64,000 bases of DNA from Flavobacterium solisilvae (GCF_012911605.1 NZ_JAAMPT010000207.1:186001-250000), one strand, 5' to 3'. Numbered from the stretch's first letter, positions 38,039-48,323 are shown. Translations and numbers: made by a program. The notes: a model not told the origin generated them from the sequence alone.

Positions 38039-39964
38039 TTAATAATCAGTTAATCGTTTCCACCAAGTTTTTCTCATAATCAATACAATTACAAAGAATA
38101 AGGCTAATACAATTCCAAGTGAAGTCCATTTTGAAAGGATCAAATACATTGGAAGTAGTGTCAGTAAAATTTGTCCTGAAATGCCTAAAAAGACATTCAG
38201 CATATTGGTTTTGAAATTTTTATTTTTTTCAATGGTTGGTTCTGTTAGTGCAATTTCGTCGTGAATTGGTTTCCAAAATCCCCAAGGTCTGACATCTTTG
38301 TAGAATTTGATTAAGGTTTCTTTGTTTGTAGCTGGTGCAGCATAAGAACCAAGAATACAAGCGATTAATTGGATAATTATGAAAACTGGGAAGAAATAAA
38401 GCATTCGAGTTCCGTCAAAATAATTAGTGATTCCTGTAACTGAAAGTGTTGGCGGAATAGCACTGGCAATAATTCCAAACAGCATTCCATAGAAATATCC
38501 ATTGGCATTAAATCGCCACCAATACCATTTTAGAACGTTGGCGCAAACAAATCCACCATACAAACCAGCGGTTATAATATTGAAAATCATGTTTACATCT
38601 TTTATCAAAAGACCTAAACCAATTCCTAGAATAACCATCACAATTCCAGAAAGATATCCCATGTTGATTACTTGTTTTCTATCAGCATTTGGGTTGAAAT
38701 ATTTTAGATAAATATCATTGACGATATAAGCTTGACCAGCATTTAAAGTTCCCGAAAAATTACTCATAAACGCGCCAAGAAATCCTGCTAAAACCAATCC
38801 TACTAAACCTGTTGGCAAGTATTTATTGATTACTGCCGGCATAATGCTTTCAAAATTTATTCCGTCAGTATGATGTGAAAGTGCTAAATCTTTGAAAAAT
38901 AAAATTCCTAAAACACACAATCCCATTACCATGAAATAACGAATAGGTAATAAAATAATAGAGATAAAACCACTCATTTTACTAGCTTCTTCGGGCGATT
39001 TTGTACTTAATATTTTTTGACAATCATAGTTTGGTGCTGGACCAGCTAACGATTTTAGAACTCCAGAAAAGAACATCATGCTTACAATGGCTGAGAACAA
39101 TTTGTAACCATCGCTTTCTAGTTTTTTGGTAGCTTCAGGTAAAATGGTATCCCAATTTAATCCTAATTCTTTTCCAAATAGTGGATTGTCCCAACCTAAT
39201 GGCATTTTGTCTGTAATTATAATTCCTGATTCGGCTAGATGTTGCATGGCTATGGTTCCAACAAATAATGAACAGATAATCATAATCATGTATTTGATAA
39301 AATCAGCCAAGACAATTCCGTGCATTCCGCCAATAATACTATAGAAAGTTGCTACAATACAAATGCTGACACCGTAAAACTGAGCTGTTGTATTTTTTGC
39401 TTCAATTAAAGCCGAAGTATATTCGGGAGAATTTATTGGTAAGCTTTCTAGATTGTAATCAAGGAAAGGAATTACATCTTTTACAACTTCATAGGGAATA
39501 AAAATTTCTAGAAACTCGCCAACACCAACAAATGCATAAGCCATATAACCAATGCAAAGCATCAAGGCAAAAATTACAACAATAGCATGGCTTTGTTTTA
39601 CTCCTTTGTCTGATAATCCAAATCGGGTTCCAAGCCATTCAGCTCCAGTTGTAGCGTTGCTTCGTCTAAGCCATTTGCTCAAGAAAACCATTAGGAAAAC
39701 TTGATTAAAAACTGGCCACATCCACGGAATCCATACGCTTTTAAAACCATATAGAAACGCCATACTGACTAAAAGCATTGTTCCAGAAATGTCAAACATA
39801 TCGCTAGCATCGCTCAACCCAAGCATGTACCAAGGTAGTTTTTTTCCACCCATTAAGTAATTGTCTTTGCTGCGCTTGGCTTTGTTTTTCATCACAATAC
39901 CAATGACAATCATCATTATAAAATAGAGTGCAATTATGGTTAAATCTATGGCTGAAAGTCTCAT
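38039..39964 (-). CDS. Sodium/solute symporter (SSS family), probable mannobiose importer (641 aa)
   Basis: Inner-membrane transporter of the SSS/SGLT family with about 14 helices. DNYLMGGKKLPWYMLGLSD after the first helix is typical of the family, as is the unwound helix around AYAFVGVGEF. The C-terminus has an extra pair of helices, as in Bacteroidota sugar members. Its position between GH26 and GH130 genes suggests it imports mannobiose or short manno-oligosaccharides with sodium (inference; the equivalent gene is present in the B. fragilis mannan cluster). Confidence 0.92.
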   Translation of the reverse strand: MRLSAIDLTIIALYFIMMIVIGIVMKNKAKRSKDNYLMGGKKLPWYMLGLSDASDMFDISGTMLLVSMAFLYGFKSVWIPWMWPVFNQVFLMVFLSKWLRRSNATTGAEWLGTRFGLSDKGVKQSHAIVVIFALMLCIGYMAYAFVGVGEFLEIFIPYEVVKDVIPFLDYNLESLPINSPEYTSALIEAKNTTAQFYGVSICIVATFYSIIGGMHGIVLADFIKYMIMIICSLFVGTIAMQHLAESGIIITDKMPLGWDNPLFGKELGLNWDTILPEATKKLESDGYKLFSAIVSMMFFSGVLKSLAGPAPNYDCQKILSTKSPEEASKMSGFISIILLPIRYFMVMGLCVLGILFFKDLALSHHTDGINFESIMPAVINKYLPTGLVGLVLAGFLGAFMSNFSGTLNAGQAYIVNDIYLKYFNPNADRKQVINMGYLSGIVMVILGIGLGLLIKDVNMIFNIITAGLYGGFVCANVLKWYWWRFNANGYFYGMLFGIIASAIPPTLSVTGITNYFDGTRMLYFFPVFIIIQLIACILGSYAAPATNKETLIKFYKDVRPWGFWKPIHDEIALTEPTIEKNKNFKTNMLNVFLGISGQILLTLLPMYLILSKWTSLGIVLALFFVIVLIMRKTWWKRLTDY

Positions 39965-39992
39965 TTATTTTTGAAATATTATAGTTTGGTTT

Positions 39993-41129
39993 TTATTTGT
40001 ATAGGTTTTGTTTAGAAACGTCTTTTTGAAAAAGAGTTTTTTCTAAGTTGTAAAAATCGATAAAATCTTTTTCGTTTGGATGACCTTTAAACGGAACGTA
40101 GTAATGCATTTTATTTTCACTTTCTTGCCAGCCGTGATTTCTCCATGCAAGAACAAATGAAATTTTATAGTTTCCAATTGCGTCCATTAGTGTTTTTGTC
40201 CAAAATTTGTCATAAGGAATTTGCTCATAACCTGTTTCAGCAAAAGCAGCAATTTTTCCATGTTCTTTGGCTACTTCGTCCATTATTTTAAATTGTAATT
40301 GACATTTTTCAACAAAAGAGTTGTCTCTTGTTGGATTATCATACAAATATTTATCAAAACTGATCATATCTACATAATCATCTCCAGGATAATATTTCAT
40401 AAATTCTTCTTTTGAACTAAAATCGGAAGTGTTGTAAATATATATTAAATTGTGAACGCCTTTTGATTGGTAATAATTGACTGTAAATTTCCATACTTCT
40501 TTGAATTGTTCAGGGGTTGCATTGTTTTGACACCACCAAAACCAGTTTCCGGTAAGCTCGTGAAAAGGTCTAAAAAGTATCGGGACTTTTTTGCCATCTT
40601 TTCCTTTTATTGAATTGAAAAAAACAATTGAGTTGTCCAACCATTTTTTGTACAAATCGTGTTTTGTGCCTTTTGGGAGTATCGACGCAAAAGAATTAGG
40701 AGTAATATCCCAAGCATTTTTGCCTGTAAACGGATTGTCCATGTGCCAACTGATAGTATTAACGCCGTTTCGGTCATAAATTTCGCCAATCCATCTTTTC
40801 ATTTTATCAAATGGAACGCCGTCAATATCGTTTGGAGAATTGTGTTCTGTTCCACCTAAATCCCAACCATAAACTGCTGGATGATCGCCAGTAATGTCTT
40901 TAATGTCGCTTCTTCCTTCTTCATATTTCCAGTTTACGCCATAAGCTAAAACGTCTTGCTGACCAAACATGATTCCTTTATCAAGTAATTTAAAAAGATT
41001 TTGATACAGCTTTACGGTTTCTGTAGTCGCGTTTTTGTCGCATGGAAATTTAGTTTCTGTAGTCGCTTTTTGCGATTGACAAGCCAAAGTGGTAAACAAA
41101 CAAAAACTATATAAAATGTGTTTTTTCAT
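39993..41129 (-). CDS. GH26 endo-beta-1,4-mannanase, lipoprotein (378 aa)
   Basis: Family 26 mannanase that cuts mannan chains internally or releases mannobiose. Lipobox LAC (Cys17). The barrel starts with GIMFGQQDVLAYG. The acid/base is Glu191 in FRPFHELTG and the nucleophile Glu298 in AFAETGYE; the aromatic WFWWC loop follows the acid/base. First gene of the minus-strand operon GH26-symporter-GH130-epimerase-CBM-GH5, and divergent from the AraC regulator. Confidence 0.95.
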   Translation of the reverse strand: MKKHILYSFCLFTTLACQSQKATTETKFPCDKNATTETVKLYQNLFKLLDKGIMFGQQDVLAYGVNWKYEEGRSDIKDITGDHPAVYGWDLGGTEHNSPNDIDGVPFDKMKRWIGEIYDRNGVNTISWHMDNPFTGKNAWDITPNSFASILPKGTKHDLYKKWLDNSIVFFNSIKGKDGKKVPILFRPFHELTGNWFWWCQNNATPEQFKEVWKFTVNYYQSKGVHNLIYIYNTSDFSSKEEFMKYYPGDDYVDMISFDKYLYDNPTRDNSFVEKCQLQFKIMDEVAKEHGKIAAFAETGYEQIPYDKFWTKTLMDAIGNYKISFVLAWRNHGWQESENKMHYYVPFKGHPNEKDFIDFYNLEKTLFQKDVSKQNLYK

Positions 41130-41256
41130 TATTATTTATGTTGATTTTCAGTAAATTCAGTTTTGTTGATAAATTGATTTTTTTGATAAGACTTGAATTT
41201 TGTTTTAAATTAATTCGCAAATTCATAAAAATACAATCTAAAAATTTAATATTCTT

Positions 41257-41270
41257 CAAATATACTTTTG
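41257..41270. promoter_or_regulatory. Overlapping divergent -7 candidates (GH26 operon and araC)
   Basis: The 14 bases contain TACTTTTG on the plus strand (41263-41270) and TATATTTG on the minus strand (41257-41264), both fitting TAnnTTTG and sharing two bases. They are 70 bases from araC and 127 bases from the GH26 start. If both are used, polymerase binding in one direction would exclude the other. No -33 boxes at ideal spacing. Confidence 0.35.
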
Positions 41271-41284
41271 ATAATTTATTTAGT

Positions 41285-41302
41285 ATGATATTATTTTATC
41301 AT
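41285..41302. promoter_or_regulatory. Palindrome ATGATA-N6-TATCAT
   Basis: An 18-base palindrome just before araC, similar to that at 28431-28448. Possible operator of the mannan locus; speculative in AT-rich DNA. Confidence 0.3.
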
Positions 41303-41340
41303 TTTTATATCTTATAATTGCAATAAAATTTATAAAATAT

Positions 41341-42219
41341 ATGAAAAATATATCTAAAATTCACAGAGAAATTACCCCGTTATCCATGGAAGATAGTTTT
41401 TTGGTCTTTGACAGAGTAAAAGATAACTTTGATTTTCCAATTCATTACCATCCAGAATATGAAATAAATTTCATTCAAAATGGAAAAGGAGTGAAACGAG
41501 TTGTTGGTGATCATATAGAAGAAATTGATGATGTAGAATTGGTTTTGGTTGGTCCAAATTTGTATCATGGATGGGAAATGAATAAGTGTAAAAACAAAAA
41601 AATCCATGAGATAACGATTCAGTTTCACAACGATTTATTTACTGAATCTTTATTGTCAAGAAGAATTATGGCTTCTATAAAAGATATGTTTAATAGGTCA
41701 ATTCACGGTATATTGTTCTCAAAAAAAACAGCAAATGAATTGGCGGAACGGATTGTAAAGCTTTCACGATTGGATGGAATGGATTACTTTTTGGAGATAA
41801 TTTCTATACTTCAAGATATGGCTAACTCACGTAATCAGAGGATTTTATCCACTTATACTGTGGATTATGATAAATTTGAAGATGATGATAAAATGAAGGT
41901 TGTATATGAGTATGTTCAAAAGAATTTTTCTGAAAAAATAACTTTGGACGATGTTTCAAAAGTAGCAGCGATGAGTCCTGTGTCTTTTAATAGATTTATA
42001 AAAAAACGAACGGGCAAAACATTTGTAAACTATCTAAATGATATTCGTGTTGGTTATGCTGCTCGATGGTTAGTTGAAAAAGATTCGAGTATTTCTGAAA
42101 TTGCTTTCAGAACCGGATTTAACAATATTGCAAATTTTAATCGCATTTTTAAAAGCTTAAAAAAGATTACCCCAAGCCAATATAGAGACGAATTTTATGG
42201 GATAAAAAGAATATTATAA
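41341..42219 (+). CDS. AraC-family transcriptional regulator (292 aa)
   Basis: Sugar-responsive regulator. The N-terminal cupin (about 15-115) has HYHPEYEINFI and a glycan-pocket-like VGPNLYHGWEM. The C-terminal double HTH (about 185-287) has ISEIAFRTGFNNIANFNRIFK, the AraC signature. It sits between the minus-strand mannanase operon and the SusC operon, so it most likely senses a manno-oligosaccharide in the cytoplasm and activates both (inference). No hybrid two-component or ECF/anti-sigma regulator is present, so this is the only visible control gene of the locus. Confidence 0.93.
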   Translation: MKNISKIHREITPLSMEDSFLVFDRVKDNFDFPIHYHPEYEINFIQNGKGVKRVVGDHIEEIDDVELVLVGPNLYHGWEMNKCKNKKIHEITIQFHNDLFTESLLSRRIMASIKDMFNRSIHGILFSKKTANELAERIVKLSRLDGMDYFLEIISILQDMANSRNQRILSTYTVDYDKFEDDDKMKVVYEYVQKNFSEKITLDDVSKVAAMSPVSFNRFIKKRTGKTFVNYLNDIRVGYAARWLVEKDSSISEIAFRTGFNNIANFNRIFKSLKKITPSQYRDEFYGIKRIL

Positions 42220-42372
42220 ATGAGTTTTAATGTCTGTTTTTTAGGTTCAAAAAATGTTGATATGTTAAGTGATATAAAAATGTCAAATTTTTTAAAAATT
42301 TTTACGAAATCGTTAGAGGAAATAATAGTAGTTTTTGATAAAATAATATTAACTAAATCTTAACATCTATTA

Positions 42373-42380
42373 TAAATTTG
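42373..42380 (+). promoter_or_regulatory. Candidate -7 element for susC operon
   Basis: TAAATTTG fits TAnnTTTG, 94 bases before the susC ATG. The long leader is AT-rich, and TTATCA-N9-TGATAA (42384-42404) follows directly. The 255-base gap between araC and susC holds nothing else that I recognise. Confidence 0.4.
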
Positions 42381-42474
42381 TTATTATCAAAAAATAAATG
42401 ATAAAATTATGAATAATAAAAATTTATCGTTTCTTTTTTATAGTATTAACAATCTTAACTAACAAACTAAAATT

Positions 42475-45400
42475 ATGAGGGATTTATTTTTTCGTTTTTG
42501 TCGAAAAACCAAAAGTTTGAAAGGGCTAACCACTATCATTCTTTTGTGCTCTGTTGCCAGTTCTATGGCGCAATCTAAAATTTCTGGGACTGTAACCGAT
42601 GACAAGGGTTTGACACTACCGGCAGTTACAGTGGCAGTAAAAGGTGGTAATAATTCTGTTGTAACTGATATGGATGGTAAATATCAAATTGTAGCTAATA
42701 GTGATGCAACTTTAGTTTTCAGTTTTATTGGATTTGCAACGAAGGAAGTTCAAGTTAACGGCAAAAATACCATAGATGTTAAATTGAGTGAAAATGTTGA
42801 AGGTTTAAAGGAAGTGGTTGTTATTGGGTATGGTTCACAAAAAAAGAGCGATGTTAATTCGGCAATTTCTTCCATAAAATCCGAAGATATTAAAGATTTA
42901 AAACAGGTTTCTTTTGATCAAATGTTACAAGGAAAAGTAGCAGGTGTTTCTGTAAGTAATGGTAGCGGTCAACCTGGTGCAGCTGCAAATGTAAGAGTGA
43001 GAGGAACAACTTCAATTAGTGGTACTAATGAGCCGTTGTATATTATTGATGGAGTTCCGGTGTCTGGTGATGCTACAGGAAGAGCTACTAGTGGAAGACC
43101 AATTGCGGGAAATGATTTTTCATCGTCAGGTGGAACAGGTAATGTTGCTGCAAGTCCATTATCATTAATAAATCCAAATGACATTGAGTCAATAGATGTT
43201 TTGAAAGATGCGTCGGCTACTGCAATTTATGGTTCTCGTGGAGCCAATGGAGTTATCATCGTAACAACCAAATCTGGAAAAAAAGGTAATGGTAAAATTG
43301 TTTATGATGGATTTACCTCAGTTACTACTATTTCAAAGCGTCTAGATGTTTTAAATTTAAGAGAATATGCTCAATATCAAAATGATTTGGCTGTTCTTTT
43401 TGGTCAACCCTTAAGACCTGATTTTTCTCATCCTGAATTGTTAGGTAATGGTACAGATTGGCAAGATGAGGTATATCAAACAGCAATCGCTAAAAATCAT
43501 AATGTTTCATTTTCAGGAAATTCTAACGGAACTAATTATTACATTTCTGGTGGATTTTTGGATCAACAAGGTAATATAATAGGTTCAGGATATAAACGTT
43601 ACACAGCAAAAGTAAATGTTGATGGTAAAGTAAAAGATTGGATTAAAGTTGGAACTAGTATTAATGCTGGTGTTTCGAACGAAGATATTACAGTTAACCA
43701 AAGTTATGTTGGATTAATTACAAATACTTTACTTCAAGCTCCAGATGTTCCTGTAAGAACATTAGATGGAGATTATGCAGCGCCACCAATGGGGCAAAAT
43801 GTTGCTTATTTCAATCCTGTTGCTGAAGCATTAATCAAAAAGAATAAATTAATTCGTAAAAATTTTATGGGTAATGCTTTTGCTGAAATTACTATTTTAA
43901 AAGGACTAAGATATAGAGTCGATGCTTCTGCTAACACAGAGTTTTCTGAAAATACTGAATTTACCCCTTCATACGATAGAGGATCTCAAGTGAATTTAAC
44001 AGCTGATTTGACAGAAAGAAGACAAAATTGGTATTCAACCAATATCAGTAATGTTTTGACTTACGATTTTTCTGTAAACAAACATAAATTTACGGTTTTG
44101 GCTGGTCAAGAAGCTAATCAAGCACGTTGGGAAGGAATTATTGCAAATGCACAAGATTTCAAAACTAATGATATTTACACATTAAACATGGGTAATCCAG
44201 ATTTAACCAATGCTCAAAGTTACAAAGGAAGTCAAGCGTTGTATTCACTTTTTGGACGTGTAATTTATGATTTTGATAATAGATATGGATTCTCAGCCTC
44301 TATTCGTCAAGATGTTTCTTCAAAATTTGATCCAACTACAAATAATCAAAAAGGATATTTTCCTGCGTTTACAGTTTCTTGGAAACTTTCTAACGAAAAG
44401 TTCATGGAGTCTACAAAACAATACATTGACAACATTAAAATTAGATTGGGTTATGGAGAAACAGGAAACCAACAAATTCCTAACAACTTATATTCTGCAA
44501 ACCTAGGTGCTCAGTCGGATAGTTTCTTACCATCAAATTATGCTAATCCTAACTTGGTTTGGGAAAGTATGAATCAAACCAATTTTGGATTGGATTTTAC
44601 AACATTTAATAGCAAACTTGGAGTGACTCTAGACTTATATAAAAAAGTTTCTAAAGATTTCTTATTTCAAGTTCCTTTGCCAGACTATCTAACAGGAGGA
44701 GATTCGTTTTTAGGAGGTATTAGTGCTCCATTTTCAAACATTGGTGAGGTTCAAAACACAGGATTTGATTTGTCATTAAATTTTGATACTAAATCTTCGA
44801 GTAACTTCAACTGGACTTCAAACTTAATTATTTCAAAATACAAAAATCGCGTAAATGAAATTGTTGATGGTTTACCATTAACTCAAGAAGTAAATACAAA
44901 CGGGTTTTTACCAGTTACTGTAACCAATACTTTAGTTGGTCAGCCTATTGGAATGTTTTGGGGATACAAAACGGATGGCTTATTTACTTCTGTAGATCAA
45001 TTTACTAATGCTCCAGCTCAATTCGGTCAAACATTTGGTTCTGCTCCTGGGCAAACTTATTTAGGTGATGTTAAATATGTTGATGTTAATAATGATGGAG
45101 CTATTGATGAGCGAGATAAAACTGTAATTGGAAATCCTCATCCTGATTTTACTTTTGGATTTACCAATACTTTTAGATATAAAAACTTTGACTTATCAGT
45201 GTTTTTACAAGGTTCAGTTGGAAATGACATAATGAATTTAACTTATAGAAACGGAACAAGTAACTCTCAATTATATCAAAATGCACTAACAGATGCATTA
45301 AATTACTGGACAGTTGATAATCCAAATACGAATATTCCAAGACCAATCGGAGCGTTAAGTAATACTAACTTAGAAATTTCTGATCGTTATGTAGAAGATG

Positions 45401-45645
45401 GTTCTTATGTGAGAATTCAAAATGTAACTTTAGGATACAGTTTACCAAGTTCACTTATTTCAAAGGCAAAATTGTCTCGTGTTAAGGTCTATGCTTCTGC
45501 TCAAAATCTTTTCACCTTTACAAAATATTCTGGTTATGATCCAGAAATAGGTTCATTAAACCAAAATGTATTATTATCAGGTATAGATAATGGAAGATAT
45601 CCTTCGCCAAGAACTTTCTCATTTGGATTGAACGTTGAATTTTAA
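42475..45645 (+). CDS. susC: SusC/RagA-family TonB-linked outer-membrane importer (1056 aa)
   Basis: Outer-membrane channel that takes up oligosaccharides with TonB energy. A long signal peptide (1-32, ending SSMAQ) is followed by a carboxypeptidase-regulatory-like domain (about 35-110), the SusC signature LKEVVVIGYGSQKKSDV at its end, a plug domain (VRVRGTTSISGTNEPLYIIDG, about 178-196) and a 22-strand barrel. Ends in an aromatic residue (VEF), as outer-membrane barrels do. Paired with SusD 12 bases downstream. Expected ligand: galactomannan or glucomannan oligosaccharides. Confidence 0.97.
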   Translation: MRDLFFRFCRKTKSLKGLTTIILLCSVASSMAQSKISGTVTDDKGLTLPAVTVAVKGGNNSVVTDMDGKYQIVANSDATLVFSFIGFATKEVQVNGKNTIDVKLSENVEGLKEVVVIGYGSQKKSDVNSAISSIKSEDIKDLKQVSFDQMLQGKVAGVSVSNGSGQPGAAANVRVRGTTSISGTNEPLYIIDGVPVSGDATGRATSGRPIAGNDFSSSGGTGNVAASPLSLINPNDIESIDVLKDASATAIYGSRGANGVIIVTTKSGKKGNGKIVYDGFTSVTTISKRLDVLNLREYAQYQNDLAVLFGQPLRPDFSHPELLGNGTDWQDEVYQTAIAKNHNVSFSGNSNGTNYYISGGFLDQQGNIIGSGYKRYTAKVNVDGKVKDWIKVGTSINAGVSNEDITVNQSYVGLITNTLLQAPDVPVRTLDGDYAAPPMGQNVAYFNPVAEALIKKNKLIRKNFMGNAFAEITILKGLRYRVDASANTEFSENTEFTPSYDRGSQVNLTADLTERRQNWYSTNISNVLTYDFSVNKHKFTVLAGQEANQARWEGIIANAQDFKTNDIYTLNMGNPDLTNAQSYKGSQALYSLFGRVIYDFDNRYGFSASIRQDVSSKFDPTTNNQKGYFPAFTVSWKLSNEKFMESTKQYIDNIKIRLGYGETGNQQIPNNLYSANLGAQSDSFLPSNYANPNLVWESMNQTNFGLDFTTFNSKLGVTLDLYKKVSKDFLFQVPLPDYLTGGDSFLGGISAPFSNIGEVQNTGFDLSLNFDTKSSSNFNWTSNLIISKYKNRVNEIVDGLPLTQEVNTNGFLPVTVTNTLVGQPIGMFWGYKTDGLFTSVDQFTNAPAQFGQTFGSAPGQTYLGDVKYVDVNNDGAIDERDKTVIGNPHPDFTFGFTNTFRYKNFDLSVFLQGSVGNDIMNLTYRNGTSNSQLYQNALTDALNYWTVDNPNTNIPRPIGALSNTNLEISDRYVEDGSYVRIQNVTLGYSLPSSLISKAKLSRVKVYASAQNLFTFTKYSGYDPEIGSLNQNVLLSGIDNGRYPSPRTFSFGLNVEF

Positions 45646-45657
45646 AAAAAATGCAAA

Positions 45658-47250
45658 ATGAAAAATACTATTAAATTAATTAAAAATTGCTTGGTGTTGA
45701 TGCTTTTTACAAGCATGGCATTACTCTCTTGTTCGGATGATTTTACTAATCGTCCATCAGAAGACTCTATTTTGCTTGACGATTACTATGAAACTAATGT
45801 TCAAGTAGCAACGGCTACAAATGCAATGTACAATAGAACATGGTTTCAGTTTCATAACAAATTCTTTTTTGCAATAGGAGAAATTGGTTCTGGAAACATG
45901 ATGTCATTTTCTTCTGATGTAAGTGCTATGCGTAACTTTTCTATTACAGGTAGCGACCAAGAACTCTTAGCAGGTTGGAGATCACTTTGGGCAAATGTTG
46001 CTCAGGCTAATTCAATAATTAACTTTTTGGAAGATAGAGTTGGACCACAAGTGGATGAAGAAGTGTTGCAAAATACTATTGGAGAAGCTTATTTTATGAG
46101 AGCTACGGCTTATTTCTATTTGGTTAGACTTTGGGGACCAGTGCCAATTATCGAAAACAGTCTTGATTATGCAACAAATCCATTAATCAATACCAACAGA
46201 GTTGAGGATGTTTATGAATTGATTAGAAGGGATTATCAACAGGCAATCAATAGATTATATGAAAAAACTAGAAGTGGGAATTATCCTCAAAATGCAAAAG
46301 TTTCAAAAGGTTCTGCTAAGGCTATGTTAGCCAAGGTTCATTTATATAATGGAAATTATCAGGAAGCAAGAACATTAGCACAAGAGGTAATAAATTCTGG
46401 AGAATTTAAACTTTTGGGTGGTGCGGAGTTGCCATCAAAATCATTTGCAGACTTGTTTACTTACCAAAATAATAATAACGAAGAGTCTATTTTTTCATTA
46501 CAATGGAAAGTAAACGGTGTATATGGTAATGCAAGTAATTGTAATACACAATTCGGAATTAGTAATGGCACTATTTCTACATCAAACGCTTCTTATGGTG
46601 GCGTGTTTTCTCCTTCGCAAGATATTTTAGGTTTATACGATTCTAATGATTTAAGAAGAAGAGAAACTATAATGTTTCCTGGAACTACATATCCAGAAAT
46701 TTTAGCGAAAAATGGATCCAATTTTGGACCATTAGTTGTGCCACCAGCAGATCAAATTGGTGGTCAAAATGCTGGAGCTGCAATCAAGAAATACTGTATA
46801 GGAGTTGTTAATGGAGATGTTACAGGAAAGGCTGATGCATGGGCAATGATGGAAAATTGTACTTACATTATGCGTTATTCAGAATTATTGTTAATTCATG
46901 CTGAGGCGGTTTTAGCTGGTGGAGCAAGCACTTCTGATCCAGCAGCACTCAATTCGTTCAATGCTGTGCGTAATCGCGCTGGATTGTCAAGTTTGTCTTC
47001 AATTACTTTTAACGATATTTTTACTGAGAGAAGAAAAGAGTTAGCTTTTGAAGGTGATTATTGGTATGATCTTGGTAGAATTCCTCGTTCACAAGCTATA
47101 GCTATTATGTCAGCTCAAAATAGAGGAGATCAAAATAATCCTGCCTATTTCACTCCAGAAGAAGCAGATTTTATTTTGCCTTATCCATCGAATGATGTGG
47201 CTAAAAATCCAAAACTTTTAGATCCACCTGTACCTTATGTTTTTAACTAA
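45658..47250 (+). CDS. susD: SusD/RagB-family surface glycan-binding lipoprotein (530 aa)
   Basis: Lid lipoprotein of the SusCD pedal-bin importer. Lipobox LLSC (Cys25) followed by SDD, consistent with a surface-export signal. The TPR-like helices include AYFMRATAYFYLVRLWGPVP, a SusD hallmark, and the C-terminal part has FTERRKELAFEGDYWYDLGR. Binds mannan oligosaccharides over the SusC pore (substrate from context). Confidence 0.97.
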   Translation: MKNTIKLIKNCLVLMLFTSMALLSCSDDFTNRPSEDSILLDDYYETNVQVATATNAMYNRTWFQFHNKFFFAIGEIGSGNMMSFSSDVSAMRNFSITGSDQELLAGWRSLWANVAQANSIINFLEDRVGPQVDEEVLQNTIGEAYFMRATAYFYLVRLWGPVPIIENSLDYATNPLINTNRVEDVYELIRRDYQQAINRLYEKTRSGNYPQNAKVSKGSAKAMLAKVHLYNGNYQEARTLAQEVINSGEFKLLGGAELPSKSFADLFTYQNNNNEESIFSLQWKVNGVYGNASNCNTQFGISNGTISTSNASYGGVFSPSQDILGLYDSNDLRRRETIMFPGTTYPEILAKNGSNFGPLVVPPADQIGGQNAGAAIKKYCIGVVNGDVTGKADAWAMMENCTYIMRYSELLLIHAEAVLAGGASTSDPAALNSFNAVRNRAGLSSLSSITFNDIFTERRKELAFEGDYWYDLGRIPRSQAIAIMSAQNRGDQNNPAYFTPEEADFILPYPSNDVAKNPKLLDPPVPYVFN

Positions 47251-47264
47251 AAAAAATATTGATT

Positions 47265-48323
47265 ATGAAAAGAATTGAATTAAACAAAATTGTTTGGTCA
47301 TTATTGATCGCATTGTCTTTGTTTACATTTTCATGTAGCAATGAAGATACAGGTAGCGGAGCAAATACTCCACCTGTTATTGAGAAAGTAAGTCCAACTT
47401 TAGATGAAGATGGTGTTCCATCTCAATTGGAGTCTGTTAATGTTGGCTATGCTAACAATATGTATATTATTCAAGGTTCTGGTTTAAAGACTGTGAAAAA
47501 GATTTATTTTAATGATTTTGAAGCTGCTTTTAATCCAAATCTTGTTACTGATACTGCTATTTTTGTAACTATTGATATTAATACACCTTATGCAGATGCA
47601 AGTAATAAGCTAAAAGTAGTTACTGATTTTGGTACTGCAGAATATGACTTTGTTGTTGCTCCACCAGCTCCAATATTTCATAGCTTTCATCCAATAAATG
47701 CTGCCGATGGAGGTCAAATTACAATCTATGGGAATTTCTTTTTGGATCCAATTGTAAAAGTTGGAGATGTTCAAGCAGAAGTCGTATCAAATTCTTTGAC
47801 TGAAATCGTGGTAACTCTTCCATCAGGTTCACAAGGAAAATATGTAACAGTAGAAACAATTTCTGGTTTAGGAGAATGGAAAACGGCTATTGGAACAGCA
47901 ATTTTTGACGATGCTTTTTATTTACCTTGGGATATTGAGTCTTGGAATAATCATGAATATGTGTCGGATTACTCAAAAGCTTTCCAAGGAACAACCTTTA
48001 TTAAAAAAGCAATGGGAGCATGGGATAATATTCAAGGAAATTGGACATGGGTAGATCAATTATCAGGATATACGGGGATTAAATTTGCAATAAGAACTGA
48101 AGTGCCTGGAACTATGAAATTTTGTTTTAATGGAGTTTGGGACGAAACTCACTTGATTAATACAACAACTGAATGGAAGGAAGTTAAACTTACTTGGGCA
48201 CAGCTGGGGAATCCAGCAGCATTACAAAATTTATGTACTTTCCAAAATTTTTCTAAAAATAGTGCGGGTGATGGTATTGCAAATACCATATATATAGATA
48301 ATTACAGTTATACAGTAGATTAA
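47265..48323 (+). CDS. Surface glycan-binding lipoprotein with IPT/TIG domains (352 aa)
   Basis: Lipoprotein encoded directly after SusD, the usual place of a surface glycan-binding protein (SusE/SGBP-B type). Start chosen at ATG 47265 (a TTG two codons upstream is possible). Lipobox FSC (Cys24) followed by acidic residues. Two IPT/TIG immunoglobulin-like domains (about 35-115 and 120-200) precede a C-terminal beta-sandwich (about 205-352) that ends in DNYSYTVD and is rich in tryptophan (GNWTWVDQLSGY), suitable for glycan stacking. No catalytic signature. The terminator after this gene closes the SusCD-SGBP unit. Confidence 0.87.
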   Translation: MKRIELNKIVWSLLIALSLFTFSCSNEDTGSGANTPPVIEKVSPTLDEDGVPSQLESVNVGYANNMYIIQGSGLKTVKKIYFNDFEAAFNPNLVTDTAIFVTIDINTPYADASNKLKVVTDFGTAEYDFVVAPPAPIFHSFHPINAADGGQITIYGNFFLDPIVKVGDVQAEVVSNSLTEIVVTLPSGSQGKYVTVETISGLGEWKTAIGTAIFDDAFYLPWDIESWNNHEYVSDYSKAFQGTTFIKKAMGAWDNIQGNWTWVDQLSGYTGIKFAIRTEVPGTMKFCFNGVWDETHLINTTTEWKEVKLTWAQLGNPAALQNLCTFQNFSKNSAGDGIANTIYIDNYSYTVD

